From assembly GCA_963934015.1 (NCBI GenBank), contig CAWVWT010000017.1, positions 1 to 40,968 on the forward strand: 40,968 bases of DNA, written 5' to 3'. A model generated the notes under the pieces. The model did not search any database. It was not told where the DNA came from and saw nothing but the letters and a program-made list of their open reading frames with translations. Position 1 is the first letter of the stretch, and the number at the start of each line of letters is the position of its first letter. Shown here in pieces: positions 15,884 through 24,578 of the stretch. The stretch is from MGIIb-P sp963934015. GTDB lineage: Archaea; Thermoplasmatota; Poseidoniia; Poseidoniales; Thalassarchaeaceae. The translations under genes and the position numbers were made by a program.

Positions 15884-17155
15884 ATGGCAGAGCAAAGGGC
15901 CACCCAAGTGGAATCCTTCCTATCTGACAACTGCCCTCCGATGGGCATCTACGAAACGCTGTATGCGTTCAGGGATTCATTTGGTAGTTTCATGGGTACT
16001 GCAGGCACACATCCGTGGTCGCAGGGGTTCCCTCTGACAACGCCGCTAGAGAAATTCGGTGGCCCCCCTCTACCCTCGAGTATCGATGTCACTTGGGAGG
16101 ATCGTTTCTACCCCAAGGCTTGGGGACATCCTGCGTTGCGCGAGGCGATTGTCGAGTACTACAACTCCCAGTACGGGTCCAACATCACACCCGAGAATGT
16201 CATGATTTTTCCCGGAGGCCGGCCTGGCATCTACACCGTGCTGGCATTCCTCAAAGCGCATGTTGAAGCGCGGCTTGGAAACATCGAATGGCCCGCTTAT
16301 CTAGACATTATGGAACAAACCAATACGCACTACGAGGTCGTGCCCTACACCAAGGAAAACAACTTCCATCCAAGTAACGAGGCTTACTTTGACCGTACGG
16401 GCATCGATACGAACACATGCCTCATGCCCGTCATATCCAATCCACAGAACCCATCTGGCCAGACGCGTTCTGGAGAGGAGCTCAGGGAACTGATCCAGAT
16501 GGCAGAGCAACCTGGGAACGGCATCCTGCTGGATGAAGCGTACGAAATGTTTCATTCTCCTTCAGTAAGTGGAATCGAGTTTGTTCAAGACCTCGACAAC
16601 AGCAACGTGTTCATCGCGGGCGCCTGCACGAAGGGACTGCAATCACCGGGTATTCGGATTGGATGGATTGTCGCCAGTAAGACGAACATTGAGACGATGG
16701 CGAACTACTCCAGCTTCGGCATGGGTGGTGTGAGCCATCCTTCGCAGCACTATGCCGTCAAACTCCTAGAGCCGAAGCGTGTCAAGCAAGCACGCAAAGC
16801 CGTTGAAGAACACTACAACTGGCAACGCGAGCGATATGGCAAGGCATTCGAAGAAATGGGACTCGGTGTGTATACAGGCAATGGTGGATTTTACCACTGG
16901 CTGGAACTGCCTGAAGGAATGACCAGTGGCGAACTCAACGAGCGTCTCTTCAAGCGGGGGGCTGCAATCCTCTGCGCTTCTGAATGCGACATGGCTCGTC
17001 CTCATTCAAAAGACCCTGACTATGTGACTCCATATTCTCGATTCTTCCGCTTCTCTTTCGGACCGCTATTGCCGGAAACATTCGAATCCGACATCCAACT
17101 TTTCAGAGAAGTATTCGATGATTATAGACTTGATATACTGGGGGCTGAATCATGA
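15884..17155 (+). CDS. Class I/II PLP-dependent aminotransferase
   Basis: 423 residues with the AAT-I fold. Visible landmarks are GGRPGI (111-116, cofactor phosphate region), SNPQNPSG (185-192, with the Asn that contacts the PLP ring), LLDEAY (215-220, with Asp217 and Tyr220), the Schiff-base lysine Lys250 in ACTKGLQSPGIRIGW, and a C-terminal FFRFSFG holding the carboxylate-binding arginine. It should transfer an amino group between an amino acid and a 2-oxo acid. The sequence is not close enough to a named subgroup to state the substrate. By eye the codons are richer in C/G third positions than neighbouring genes, which could point to recent acquisition. Its stop overlaps the next start by ATGA, so the two are coupled. 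Confidence 0.85.
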   Translation: MAEQRATQVESFLSDNCPPMGIYETLYAFRDSFGSFMGTAGTHPWSQGFPLTTPLEKFGGPPLPSSIDVTWEDRFYPKAWGHPALREAIVEYYNSQYGSNITPENVMIFPGGRPGIYTVLAFLKAHVEARLGNIEWPAYLDIMEQTNTHYEVVPYTKENNFHPSNEAYFDRTGIDTNTCLMPVISNPQNPSGQTRSGEELRELIQMAEQPGNGILLDEAYEMFHSPSVSGIEFVQDLDNSNVFIAGACTKGLQSPGIRIGWIVASKTNIETMANYSSFGMGGVSHPSQHYAVKLLEPKRVKQARKAVEEHYNWQRERYGKAFEEMGLGVYTGNGGFYHWLELPEGMTSGELNERLFKRGAAILCASECDMARPHSKDPDYVTPYSRFFRFSFGPLLPETFESDIQLFREVFDDYRLDILGAES

Positions 17156-18102
17156 AGTTCCATATTTCTGGAAAAATTGGAGTCCCTATTGGAATTGTAC
17201 TGCTGCTCCTTGGAGTCGGAATCATCGTTTCTGCATTCGGGAACTTCGAAGATGCAGAAGACATTGAGGCATTCAAGAGTGAACCCGGCACAGAATTTGT
17301 CCAAGAATTCATCGATGAGGATAAGAGCGGGTCTGCGGGTTGGTACTTGATGATTCAAGGAGAATACTTCGTTGACAACAACGACGACAACATCATCGAT
17401 GCTTGTGATGGGTTGAATATCACCATCACAGATTCTCAAGGAAACGACATGAATTCAACCTCGGGGAAGATCTACTGTGAATTCAATGATAACAGAAAAA
17501 TGGCAGGTCTGGACGAAGAAAACGTCGATATGAATGATGGATGGATGATTGTTGGAATCATTTGCGATACCTATGACGATGCCGAAATGAATGGGTATTG
17601 GGAAACTACGAATGCTGAAGATGGCTCAGAAAGCGAAAAATGGGTTGAAACTGATGAAAGCGATCGATGCGAGATTGGTGAAAAGTACACCATCTCAAGC
17701 AATCAAGATATGATTTTGTTCGACCGCCATACACAAGAAGAATTGGAAGAAGAAGGGTTCTGGGAACTCATCTGTGGACTTTGCTGTGCATGTCTTGCAC
17801 TAATCTTGGTCGTGGTGAGTGCCATATCTGGGTTCGCGATGAATCCTGGAACCTCAGCATTCACGACGATGGAATTGGGAGGTGCAAGTCCTGTACCCGT
17901 CTCTGGAGAGGGTGCAACAATACCTGGCACAACCTCGGAGGTAATCTTTGGATCTGGACCTCCAGCACAACCGGTCGCTGTTCCTCTTACAGAAGAAGGT
18001 GGTGAAAGTTCCATTGAATCTTCAGCGGATGCCTTGAAGAAAAAATTCCTATCAGGAGCCGCTGACAAGGTCACTGACTCAGACGAGCCTGAGAAGGAAT
18101 GA
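17152..18102 (+). CDS. Two-helix membrane protein with acidic ectodomain
   Basis: 316 residues, no recognised family. An N-terminal hydrophobic helix (about 9-29) is followed by an acidic ectodomain of about 175 residues (Asp/Glu-rich, with cysteines and an N-D-N-N-D run), then a second helix at about 205-228 that begins with a Cys-rich LICGLCCACL segment, and a low-complexity Pro/Gly/Ser tail with a basic patch (ALKKKFL) near the end. The layout suggests an exported loop held by two helices with the tail in the cytoplasm. The start codon overlaps the aminotransferase stop by 4 bp. The 3' end comes within 1 bp of the convergent cysteine dioxygenase stop. Confidence 0.7.
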   Translation: MKFHISGKIGVPIGIVLLLLGVGIIVSAFGNFEDAEDIEAFKSEPGTEFVQEFIDEDKSGSAGWYLMIQGEYFVDNNDDNIIDACDGLNITITDSQGNDMNSTSGKIYCEFNDNRKMAGLDEENVDMNDGWMIVGIICDTYDDAEMNGYWETTNAEDGSESEKWVETDESDRCEIGEKYTISSNQDMILFDRHTQEELEEEGFWELICGLCCACLALILVVVSAISGFAMNPGTSAFTTMELGGASPVPVSGEGATIPGTTSEVIFGSGPPAQPVAVPLTEEGGESSIESSADALKKKFLSGAADKVTDSDEPEKE

Positions 18103-18103
18103 G

Positions 18104-18628
18104 TCAAGCTGCATCGTAGATACCGAAGCCGGAAAGCGGCGGTGTGTATACATGCAAATTGATGAGGTCACCATCGGTATCGTTGGAGATGCGGTGGATG
18201 TCAGGTTCATCTGCTGCGCAAACTTCCCCCGGAGCATAATTTCGAACTCCTGAAGGAACTGCCAAATCATCGTCATTCAATTCATAGGTTGTTTCAGTTG
18301 ATGTTCCTTCGACGATCAAGAATACACAATCTGAACCGGCGTGGTCATGAATGGGTGTATTTTGCCCGGCACGCCAAGTGATTGCAACCATCTCGTAATG
18401 TTCTGTTTTCTTGATGATGTTACGCTGATACCCATCGTTTTCAGTGTAGCCAATGTGTTCCTTAAGAGCTTCTAAATTTACAGGCATCGATTCCAAACGC
18501 GTGCCCAATTCAGAGAGCCCGGGTCTAGCCCCTAGAGAATCCAACCACGCAAGCGTATCTGCAACGCCCTTGCAGCAAGCAATCAGTTCGTCACGATTCT
18601 CATCGCTTAGAGTGACGACCGCGACCAT
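18104..18628 (-). CDS. cdo: Cysteine dioxygenase-like cupin
   Basis: 174 residues, typical for bacterial-size cysteine dioxygenases, which oxidise cysteine (or a related thiol) to its sulfinic acid using non-heme iron. The 3-His iron site is complete: His94 and His96 in PIHDHAG and His145 in DIHRISN. Arg69 is placed like the substrate-carboxylate arginine. Cys101, five residues after the second His, and Tyr161 in NLHVYTPP align with the Cys-Tyr pair that is cross-linked in the mammalian enzyme; many bacterial members have Gly at the Cys position. It is the last gene of a co-directional run after the Rieske oxygenase (44-base gap). 3-mercaptopropionate dioxygenase is the main alternative. Confidence 0.85.
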   Translation of the reverse strand: MVAVVTLSDENRDELIACCKGVADTLAWLDSLGARPGLSELGTRLESMPVNLEALKEHIGYTENDGYQRNIIKKTEHYEMVAITWRAGQNTPIHDHAGSDCVFLIVEGTSTETTYELNDDDLAVPSGVRNYAPGEVCAADEPDIHRISNDTDGDLINLHVYTPPLSGFGIYDAA

Positions 18629-18672
18629 GTGTTCCGGACGGCGCGGGGGAACATAGAGTTGACCGCAGCGAA

Positions 18673-19713
18673 TTACTGAGTCAGTATACGGTGGAAATGG
18701 TGTACTCCGACCTCTTTGGTGGGCGAATATCGCCCACGTTCATAAGCGATTGAAGAGACTCCTTTCTGACATCCCTCAACGATGAATTGATCCTCTGCCT
18801 CAACCTTGTCAAGGTCACCACCTGCTCCTTGGCCAAGCATCGAAGCATCACCCACAAATCCATGGTAGATGATACGGGTTTTACCAGTATCCTCGGGAAT
18901 GACAAGATTAACTGAAAGGCCCCATGGATAGAAGTTGAGCATCAAGCCGGGATACAACCAGAAATAGTAGGCTGCAATGTTCTGCCCTGCGTCGGGATGG
19001 TATTCTGGGAGGTCAAAGGATGGTTCACCTTCATTGGCGATTCCAATTTGCAATACACCTCCTGCAAACAATTCAGTGCTGTAAGCATCGTAATCGAGTA
19101 CTTCGTGTAAATCGCCATGAACGAATGGGATGTGAAAACCTTCGAGATAATTATCGACATACAAAGCCCAGTTTGAATCGATTGAGTATTCTCGGTGGCG
19201 ACTCGGATCAGGGGTGAAGTTGGCGATGGGGAGCCAACCTACCCGCGCCTCAATCGCCGCAATAAACGACTCGAAATCGGTGGCTGAAATGGTGTTGAAT
19301 AGCAAACCTTTCCATTCAGCGAAGGGGAACGAACGGAGGTTGTCACCAGAGGCAGGGAAATTCTCAACCTCATCAAATTCTGGCATACTTCGGAATTGCC
19401 CATTCAGACCGAAAATCCGGCCGTGATATGGACACTGAAGCCGCTTTGCATTGGAGGTCTCGGTGCAAACCAGCATCCCACGATGGGTGCACACATTTGA
19501 GATGCAATGGATTTCTCCATCAACCTCTGTGATCAACATCGGTTCCCGGAGTGAGTTTTCGATGGGTTGTGCGGCTGACAGTTGGTTGCGGTGAGCGGCA
19601 AAGTGCCAGTTCTGACCAAATGAAGAAATAATCGATTCAAAGGTCGCAGAGTCAGTGTAATATCGTGAGGGTAATGTCTCAGCTTTTCGGATATCTGGAT
19701 TGATGATTGTCAT
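18673..19713 (-). CDS. Rieske non-heme iron oxygenase, alpha subunit
   Basis: 346 residues, the size of the shorter ring-hydroxylating/N-demethylating oxygenases. The N-terminal Rieske domain binds a 2Fe-2S cluster through Cys75-x-His77 and Cys94-x2-His97 (CTHRG, CPYHG). The C-terminal catalytic domain has DNYLEGFHIPFVH, giving the mononuclear iron ligands His194 and His199 plus probably an Asp/Glu near 300-308. These enzymes hydroxylate aromatic rings or demethylate/cleave quaternary amines such as glycine betaine, choline or carnitine. The substrate is not decidable here and no ferredoxin or reductase partner is nearby. It starts 9 bases after the stop of the Asp-box surface protein, so the two probably share a transcript. 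Confidence 0.88.
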   Translation of the reverse strand: MTIINPDIRKAETLPSRYYTDSATFESIISSFGQNWHFAAHRNQLSAAQPIENSLREPMLITEVDGEIHCISNVCTHRGMLVCTETSNAKRLQCPYHGRIFGLNGQFRSMPEFDEVENFPASGDNLRSFPFAEWKGLLFNTISATDFESFIAAIEARVGWLPIANFTPDPSRHREYSIDSNWALYVDNYLEGFHIPFVHGDLHEVLDYDAYSTELFAGGVLQIGIANEGEPSFDLPEYHPDAGQNIAAYYFWLYPGLMLNFYPWGLSVNLVIPEDTGKTRIIYHGFVGDASMLGQGAGGDLDKVEAEDQFIVEGCQKGVSSIAYERGRYSPTKEVGVHHFHRILTQ

Positions 19714-19722
19714 CCGCCCACC

Positions 19723-21372
19723 TCAAACATCGAGGTCCCCGCGTACGAACTTGATGTAACGCTGCTCTTCATTGTCCTCAAACGGGTGGATACCAATGTT
19801 TTGTTGGTACGCAATGCCAACCCAGCTTCCGTCAGGGCTGAATACACTCTCGAAGAAGTCGTGGAGGGCGTGAACATCGCCATTTTCTTCCTCGTATTGT
19901 GTGACGGTGTGAAGCACTTCAGGTGAGCCATCGGCATTCATCGCTGCAATTTCAAATTCGAAGGTGTCATTTTCATGCGGCTCACGGACGGCACCCGAGT
20001 AGAGATACCATTCTTGACCTGCAACATACTGACCCTCAGCCGTATTGTTGAATGGGATTCCATAGAAACTCACGAGCGTTACATTGTCCTCGTTGATACT
20101 GACGAATGGATACATGGTGATACCTTCCCATTCAGGGGGTGTGATTTCCCATGACTCCCATGTTTCACCGCGGTCATATGACATGGCGAGGCGAATATCC
20201 CATGGCCCTGTGGGTCCTTCTGGGCAATCGGCCCAGACAACGGCAACAGTGCCTACACCATTGGTTTCGACGAGTGGATAACCCTCAGGTGGATTCCCAT
20301 TGCGGGGTCCAACCTCGATTGGTTCGCCCCAATTCAGGCCTGTGTCGCTAGAGATTCGAACATGGACATGCCCTGTGCTGCTATCCTCATTTTCTTGAGC
20401 AATGAAAACATATTCACCACTGCGCTCTGGAGCGATGGTAGACCAGCCGCCCGGCATTGAATAGCACTGCGACCATGTTTGGGCACCGTCATCACTGCGA
20501 TAGTACCAGTATCGCGCCGGATCATCATTGCAAGCAGGTACGGACACACCGCTGTTTCCAAGATAGTGCACAATCCCATTGTTCTGTGCTTGAATCCACG
20601 GCCTGTCATCAGCAGCCATCGAATATTGTCGGTCACACAAGTTGCTCTCAAGGGTCTGCCCGCCATCGCTGAAGATGTGGATCCAATTGTCCTCTAGATA
20701 GGTGTCGAGGTAGTAGATCCTATCCATGGCATCAACCGCGATGTCACCTTCATCTCCGTGGCAGGCTGAACCTGAACCTCCACCTGTAAATCCACCTTCA
20801 ATGAAAGTCCCTTCAACCGGTTCGAATCCATCACCAGGGCCCCATGTTGTGCCATTGTCGTTGGTAATCCAAAACCAAGATGCGAGATAGTCCCAGCTCG
20901 TCATGTAACCATCCATACAAGACCCATCAGGCCAGATGTGTGGTTCCGCATCAAGCCAATTTGTGAGTCCACCATCAGGTGACGACCAACGGAGATCTTT
21001 GTGAGCTGTGATGAACATATTTCCATGGCCATCAATCGCTAGACTGGGTTCGTATCCAATACCATATTCGGGTAAATCTTGACCGTTATTAGGATCGATA
21101 CATCCTGGGTCACGCGGCATGAAAATGGAATCACCCCACGTGATATCGAAAGGTGAGCCTGAGCTGGTGTCAGAAGTGGCCATCATGTGGTCGCCAACCG
21201 AACCCCACATCGCTGCAAAAATAGTGAAGGCGACGACGATGGCGCCAGTGCTGGCAAGAGCGATGTCAAGTTGTCTCTTTTCTCTGCGCTCGATGGATTC
21301 AAGGGGCTCTTCAATCCACTCTTCGTAGACCTCGGCCTCGAGGATTTCTGCCTCCCAAATCTCATCGGACAC
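19723..21372 (-). CDS. Membrane-anchored Asp-box (BNR/sialidase-like) propeller protein
   Basis: 549 residues. An acidic cytoplasmic tail (1-33) precedes one hydrophobic helix (about 37-58), so the bulk lies outside the cell. The ectodomain carries at least six Asp-box motifs of the S-x-D-x-G-x-T-W type: at 130-139, 170-177, 235-240, 292-300, 341-348 and 398-405. These mark the blades of a six-bladed sialidase/BNR propeller. Catalytic residues of true sialidases (the Arg triad) are not evident, so glycan binding or another hydrolase role is as likely. The start is a GTG at 21372; no in-frame ATG precedes the membrane helix. It leads a probable operon with the Rieske oxygenase and cysteine dioxygenase. 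Confidence 0.8.
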   Translation of the reverse strand: MSDEIWEAEILEAEVYEEWIEEPLESIERREKRQLDIALASTGAIVVAFTIFAAMWGSVGDHMMATSDTSSGSPFDITWGDSIFMPRDPGCIDPNNGQDLPEYGIGYEPSLAIDGHGNMFITAHKDLRWSSPDGGLTNWLDAEPHIWPDGSCMDGYMTSWDYLASWFWITNDNGTTWGPGDGFEPVEGTFIEGGFTGGGSGSACHGDEGDIAVDAMDRIYYLDTYLEDNWIHIFSDGGQTLESNLCDRQYSMAADDRPWIQAQNNGIVHYLGNSGVSVPACNDDPARYWYYRSDDGAQTWSQCYSMPGGWSTIAPERSGEYVFIAQENEDSSTGHVHVRISSDTGLNWGEPIEVGPRNGNPPEGYPLVETNGVGTVAVVWADCPEGPTGPWDIRLAMSYDRGETWESWEITPPEWEGITMYPFVSINEDNVTLVSFYGIPFNNTAEGQYVAGQEWYLYSGAVREPHENDTFEFEIAAMNADGSPEVLHTVTQYEEENGDVHALHDFFESVFSPDGSWVGIAYQQNIGIHPFEDNEEQRYIKFVRGDLDV

Positions 21373-21422
21373 AAACTGTCGTAGGCCGGACCCATCATGA
21401 AACCGACGCTCTAACGAGTTGG

Positions 21423-21435
21423 CGCCCTACGGGCG
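21423..21435 (-). terminator. Small hairpin after the pth2 gene
   Basis: CGCCC-TAC-GGGCG forms a perfect 5-bp stem with a 3-nt loop 8 bases past the Pth2 stop on the minus strand. It has the same triloop style as the hairpins at 3857 and 24579. Function inferred only from position. Confidence 0.35.
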
Positions 21436-21442
21436 AATTTCT

Positions 21443-21811
21443 CTAAACAAGACCGAATGACCCCGTGAGTGAGTCGATTGAATCTCGCGACCCGGGACCG
21501 AGACCGACAACTGTTACCGTCCCTGAAGGAATCTCTGTGTGGCCGGCATCTCGGACCATGTAGCAAACAATCCCTGCAGCCTGGGCTTCGCCGAACAAAC
21601 GCTTGAGGGCATCCAGATTTGGGGCGCTTACAACAATTTTCCGAGCCCCATTTTCACGCCAGGAATCAAGCACTTTCGGGCATTCTCGATTTGCTTTGAG
21701 AGCGCACTCAACCGCTGCATGGCTACACTGTGCTGCGAGTTTTCCTTTAGACAATTTCAGATCCTTGCGGGTCACGAGAATCATCGTCAAAGAGTCGTCT
21801 TGTTGTACCAT
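21443..21811 (-). CDS. pth2: Archaeal-type peptidyl-tRNA hydrolase (Pth2)
   Basis: 122 residues, the full length of the Pth2 family, which frees tRNA from prematurely released peptidyl-tRNA. Signatures: MILVTRKDLKLSKGKLAAQCSHAA (about 10-33, containing the conserved Lys-Gly-Lys, Gln and His), DAGHTEIPSGTVTVV (the catalytic Asp-x-Gly-x-Thr region) and GLGPGSRDSID near the C-terminus. The ATG at 21811 directly abuts the stop of the ECF S-component gene and a GGAG Shine-Dalgarno lies in the end of that gene. So a translation housekeeping gene closes the vitamin-transport operon. Archaeal and eukaryotic Pth2 is unrelated to bacterial Pth. Confidence 0.95.
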   Translation of the reverse strand: MVQQDDSLTMILVTRKDLKLSKGKLAAQCSHAAVECALKANRECPKVLDSWRENGARKIVVSAPNLDALKRLFGEAQAAGIVCYMVRDAGHTEIPSGTVTVVGLGPGSRDSIDSLTGSFGLV

Positions 21812-22576
21812 CTAATTCTCTCCATCAAGTCGTGTGATTCCCGCCAAGGGGTCCTCAAGTTGTTTGGCTGCTGCTTCTGTCTCAGCGATGAACGCTTCCC
21901 TCTTCAATGTCTCATCAGGTAAATTTGGGTTCCAACGCCCAGCTTCGTGTCGGCGATGTAACCACAATAGATGATGCAAACTTGGAGCCAACCAAATGGT
22001 GAATAAGACATTTCCAACCGCATGCATGGCATCGAATACAAGACCTGCGATTATGAAGGCCAAGAAGGCCTCAAACGATTGATACAATGCGAGCGCAGAC
22101 AATGATACTGTCCAATCGAATAAGAATCCCCAACAAAATGCCAATAATGCAAGCGGACCGATTCGAACTTTGGTTCCATCCCAATTGACCAATAATGGCC
22201 GTAAGAGAGCGGCACTTGTGCCTACCGCAGCCCATGCAATCGCTTGGTAGAATGTCCACGGACCATGCCCTAAAGCCATGTTGGAAATGAGGGCTGTCAG
22301 CATGGCCACTGCAGCAGCTCGGCGTGCACCGAGATGGAGGCCGATCATCAGGAGTAACAGGGTCACAGGTTGAACATTTGGGATGGCGGCAAAAAGCACG
22401 CGGCTGGCACTTGCAACTGCCGCCAATAAGGCGATGAGAGCGGCATCTCTACCCAAGTGAATTCTTCGGTCAATGCTCAGTAGTAATGAACCAAAGATTA
22501 GGCCGAACAATGCAGTGAGCCAGACGGCAATACCACCTGGTGTACCCGCCCATGCCTGAATGTCAGAAAATGTCAC
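21812..22576 (-). CDS. ECF transporter S component, cobalamin-type (CbrT/CblT-like)
   Basis: 254 residues from the GTG at 22576, which overlaps the stop of the fused energizing module as GTGA and has a strong Shine-Dalgarno (GGAGGTGA, 4-nt spacing). About six membrane helices. The signature IPNVQPVT (65-72), a Gly-rich helix, and SNMALGHGPWTFYQ (98-111) match the S-component group annotated as cobalamin-specific (pattern iPn-x-kPvT ... sNfffGqGPWTpfQm). A charged cytoplasmic tail of about 40 residues ends the protein. S components bind the vitamin with high affinity and rely on the EcfT/EcfA module, which here is the neighbouring gene. Cobalamin or a precursor is my best substrate guess; other vitamins are possible. 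Confidence 0.78.
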   Translation of the reverse strand: MTFSDIQAWAGTPGGIAVWLTALFGLIFGSLLLSIDRRIHLGRDAALIALLAAVASASRVLFAAIPNVQPVTLLLLMIGLHLGARRAAAVAMLTALISNMALGHGPWTFYQAIAWAAVGTSAALLRPLLVNWDGTKVRIGPLALLAFCWGFLFDWTVSLSALALYQSFEAFLAFIIAGLVFDAMHAVGNVLFTIWLAPSLHHLLWLHRRHEAGRWNPNLPDETLKREAFIAETEAAAKQLEDPLAGITRLDGEN

Positions 22577-24534
22577 GATGTCACCTCCGTCAATCGTCCC
22601 TGCGCAATATTCCAAACCCGCCCACCGCTAACCTTGGCCCAAGCAACAAGGTCGGGTGAATGAGATGTGATTACGATGGCACATCCAGCCTTACGACGGG
22701 TGTTGAGTTGCTCGATGAGGTCTGCTAATGTCAAGTCGTCCAATCCATGATCTATTTCGTCTAACAGCATAATCGATGGTTGGCGCATCAAGAGTGGGAG
22801 TAAGGACAAGCGACGTCGCTCACCGGTCGATAGATCATGTACAGGAGTTACCATCGACAAATGGGAAAGACCGAGGTCAAGACGGAGTGCGGATTGTTGC
22901 AATTGAATGGTTTCTGCATCGGGAATATTAACATCTTCACCAGCAAGGAATTGTGCAAAGAGTGTGGGGTGCTGTAAATTCAATTCTTCTTCAATGGTCA
23001 TCCCCAACAATCGTCGGTCGGGAGAGGTGGGCAGCCATGGCAATCCAGATATTTGCGACCATTCGCGTAGAAGTGTTGTTTTCCCACTTCCATTTTCGCC
23101 TTGAACTAGAATTAAATCACCGGCACAAACCGGTTTTAGTTCATGCGAAAATAGGTCCCCTTCTGGAGGTATACCAACCTCTTCACCCTGTTCAATCCAT
23201 ACCGAAGGGTAGTCTTGAGCCGGCATCGGTTCACCAATGTCTATCACTTGATCAGCAATACGTTTCCACCGAGCTTGGCGATGAGCGACTACGATAATCA
23301 AACCACCTCGTGCTCGATGCTTGACCACAGCTTTTCCAAGTTGGATAAAACCGGCTTCGTCCAAATGAACATCGGCTTCATCGAGTAACCAGATGGGTTG
23401 TGCTGAATCAAGGTGAGCGGCCAACAACAAGCGCTGTTGCTCGCCCTCGGATAGATGCTCAGGCTGCGATTGAAGTTTGCCGAGAAGATTCCACCCTCGA
23501 AGGCATTCGAGCATTTCTTGCTGTTTCCATGGCCCAGAAAGACGTCGGGCGATTTTGAATTCTCTTTGGACAGATTCCGCCAATCCATGCCGATCTGGAT
23601 CTTGTGGGATCCAACATGATATCGCCTCGGTAAATGGCCCCTCTGCCAGATTGATTTCCCCAAGAGTAGGATGCCCTGAAATGTGGACTCGCCCATTCAC
23701 CGTTACAGGATGTTGCCATGGAGAAACACCTGCAATAACACGCAATAAACTCGATTTACCACAACCGGAATGGCCACGAAGTAATACGATATTACCTCCC
23801 CGTAACAGTTCCTTATGCCGACCGATACAACGACCATCTGGCAAATTGATTTCAAGGTCCAATCCTAATTGTACCGAATCTGAAAAATGATGCGGTTTGA
23901 CACCATCTTCACGGACATCTTCTCCAAGAGCCAATTGGACAATTCGACGTTTAATTCCATGACGCCATCGACGAGGTGCTAAGATGCCTCGGGATTGCAC
24001 CGCATCACCCAAATCATGCGCATGGTCTAACGAATCAGCCAACCAACCAGGCCAGATTGAGGCGCGAGTTCGAAGCGCTTTCATCCCGGATTCATTGTCG
24101 ATGAAACCACGCTCTTCAAGCGTTTCAAGGCGCCATTTGGCGCTGCGCTCTAACCGAGGAACCAAACGCAGTGCAATGGCGAGAGATACACCGAGTCGGG
24201 GGAGGGCCCACTCGAAGGCTCGAACAACATCTGAAGGTGGTACTGACCACGTCAAAATTTGCATGCCGAGAAGGGCAATGAGCAAGCGAGCCATGAGTAA
24301 CAAAATTTGGTGCCAATTGTCAGTGCCGCTGAACAACAACAAGATGAGTCCGTAAAGGATTGACAATGGTAACCAAACCCGCAACCAACGTAGAAGTGAG
24401 GATGGACCCACCATCACGGCAGACCATAGGAACAGGAATCCACCCCAAGCCGAAAGATGTCGCCATTCGAGCATTAATGGCAAGACGACGACAAGGATGA
24501 GGAAGGGCAAACGGAAGTGGCGAGGAGGCCCCAT
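22573..24534 (-). CDS. Fused ECF energizing module: EcfT + EcfA + EcfA' in one chain
   Basis: 653 residues. Residues about 1-200 are an EcfT/CbiQ-like membrane unit with about four to five hydrophobic helices and the coupling segments ALRLVPRLERSAKWRLETLEERG (121-143) and DAVQSRG (177-183), the usual 'ARG' helices that contact the ATPases. Two ABC ATPase domains follow. First: Walker A GHSGCGKSS (254-262), signature LSEGEQQR (361-368), Walker B IWLLDEAD (381-388), switch His418. Second: Walker A GENGSGKTT (479-487), signature LSTGERRR (568-575), Walker B IMLLDEID (588-595), switch His625. All catalytic motifs are intact, so it should power uptake with the S component encoded next, whose start overlaps this stop by 4 bp. 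T, A and A' are normally separate proteins. Confidence 0.88.
   Translation of the reverse strand: MGPPRHFRLPFLILVVVLPLMLEWRHLSAWGGFLFLWSAVMVGPSSLLRWLRVWLPLSILYGLILLLFSGTDNWHQILLLMARLLIALLGMQILTWSVPPSDVVRAFEWALPRLGVSLAIALRLVPRLERSAKWRLETLEERGFIDNESGMKALRTRASIWPGWLADSLDHAHDLGDAVQSRGILAPRRWRHGIKRRIVQLALGEDVREDGVKPHHFSDSVQLGLDLEINLPDGRCIGRHKELLRGGNIVLLRGHSGCGKSSLLRVIAGVSPWQHPVTVNGRVHISGHPTLGEINLAEGPFTEAISCWIPQDPDRHGLAESVQREFKIARRLSGPWKQQEMLECLRGWNLLGKLQSQPEHLSEGEQQRLLLAAHLDSAQPIWLLDEADVHLDEAGFIQLGKAVVKHRARGGLIIVVAHRQARWKRIADQVIDIGEPMPAQDYPSVWIEQGEEVGIPPEGDLFSHELKPVCAGDLILVQGENGSGKTTLLREWSQISGLPWLPTSPDRRLLGMTIEEELNLQHPTLFAQFLAGEDVNIPDAETIQLQQSALRLDLGLSHLSMVTPVHDLSTGERRRLSLLPLLMRQPSIMLLDEIDHGLDDLTLADLIEQLNTRRKAGCAIVITSHSPDLVAWAKVSGGRVWNIAQGRLTEVTS
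22581..22588 (-). promoter_or_regulatory. Strong Shine-Dalgarno deciding the S-component start
   Basis: GGAGGTGA on the minus strand, 4 nt before the GTG at 22576 and inside the last codons of the upstream gene. It argues against an upstream in-frame start at 22615, which would overlap the previous gene by 43 bp. Confidence 0.7.
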
Positions 24535-24578
24535 TCTGGCCGCTTTCTCACCCTGCCAACCCCAAACTGAAATGAAAA

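Noticed and set aside
18629..18672. Inverted repeat TGTTCC...GGAACA as a terminator after the Rieske gene
   Set aside because: The stem is only 6 bp with a 12-base loop and no T-run; too weak to annotate.
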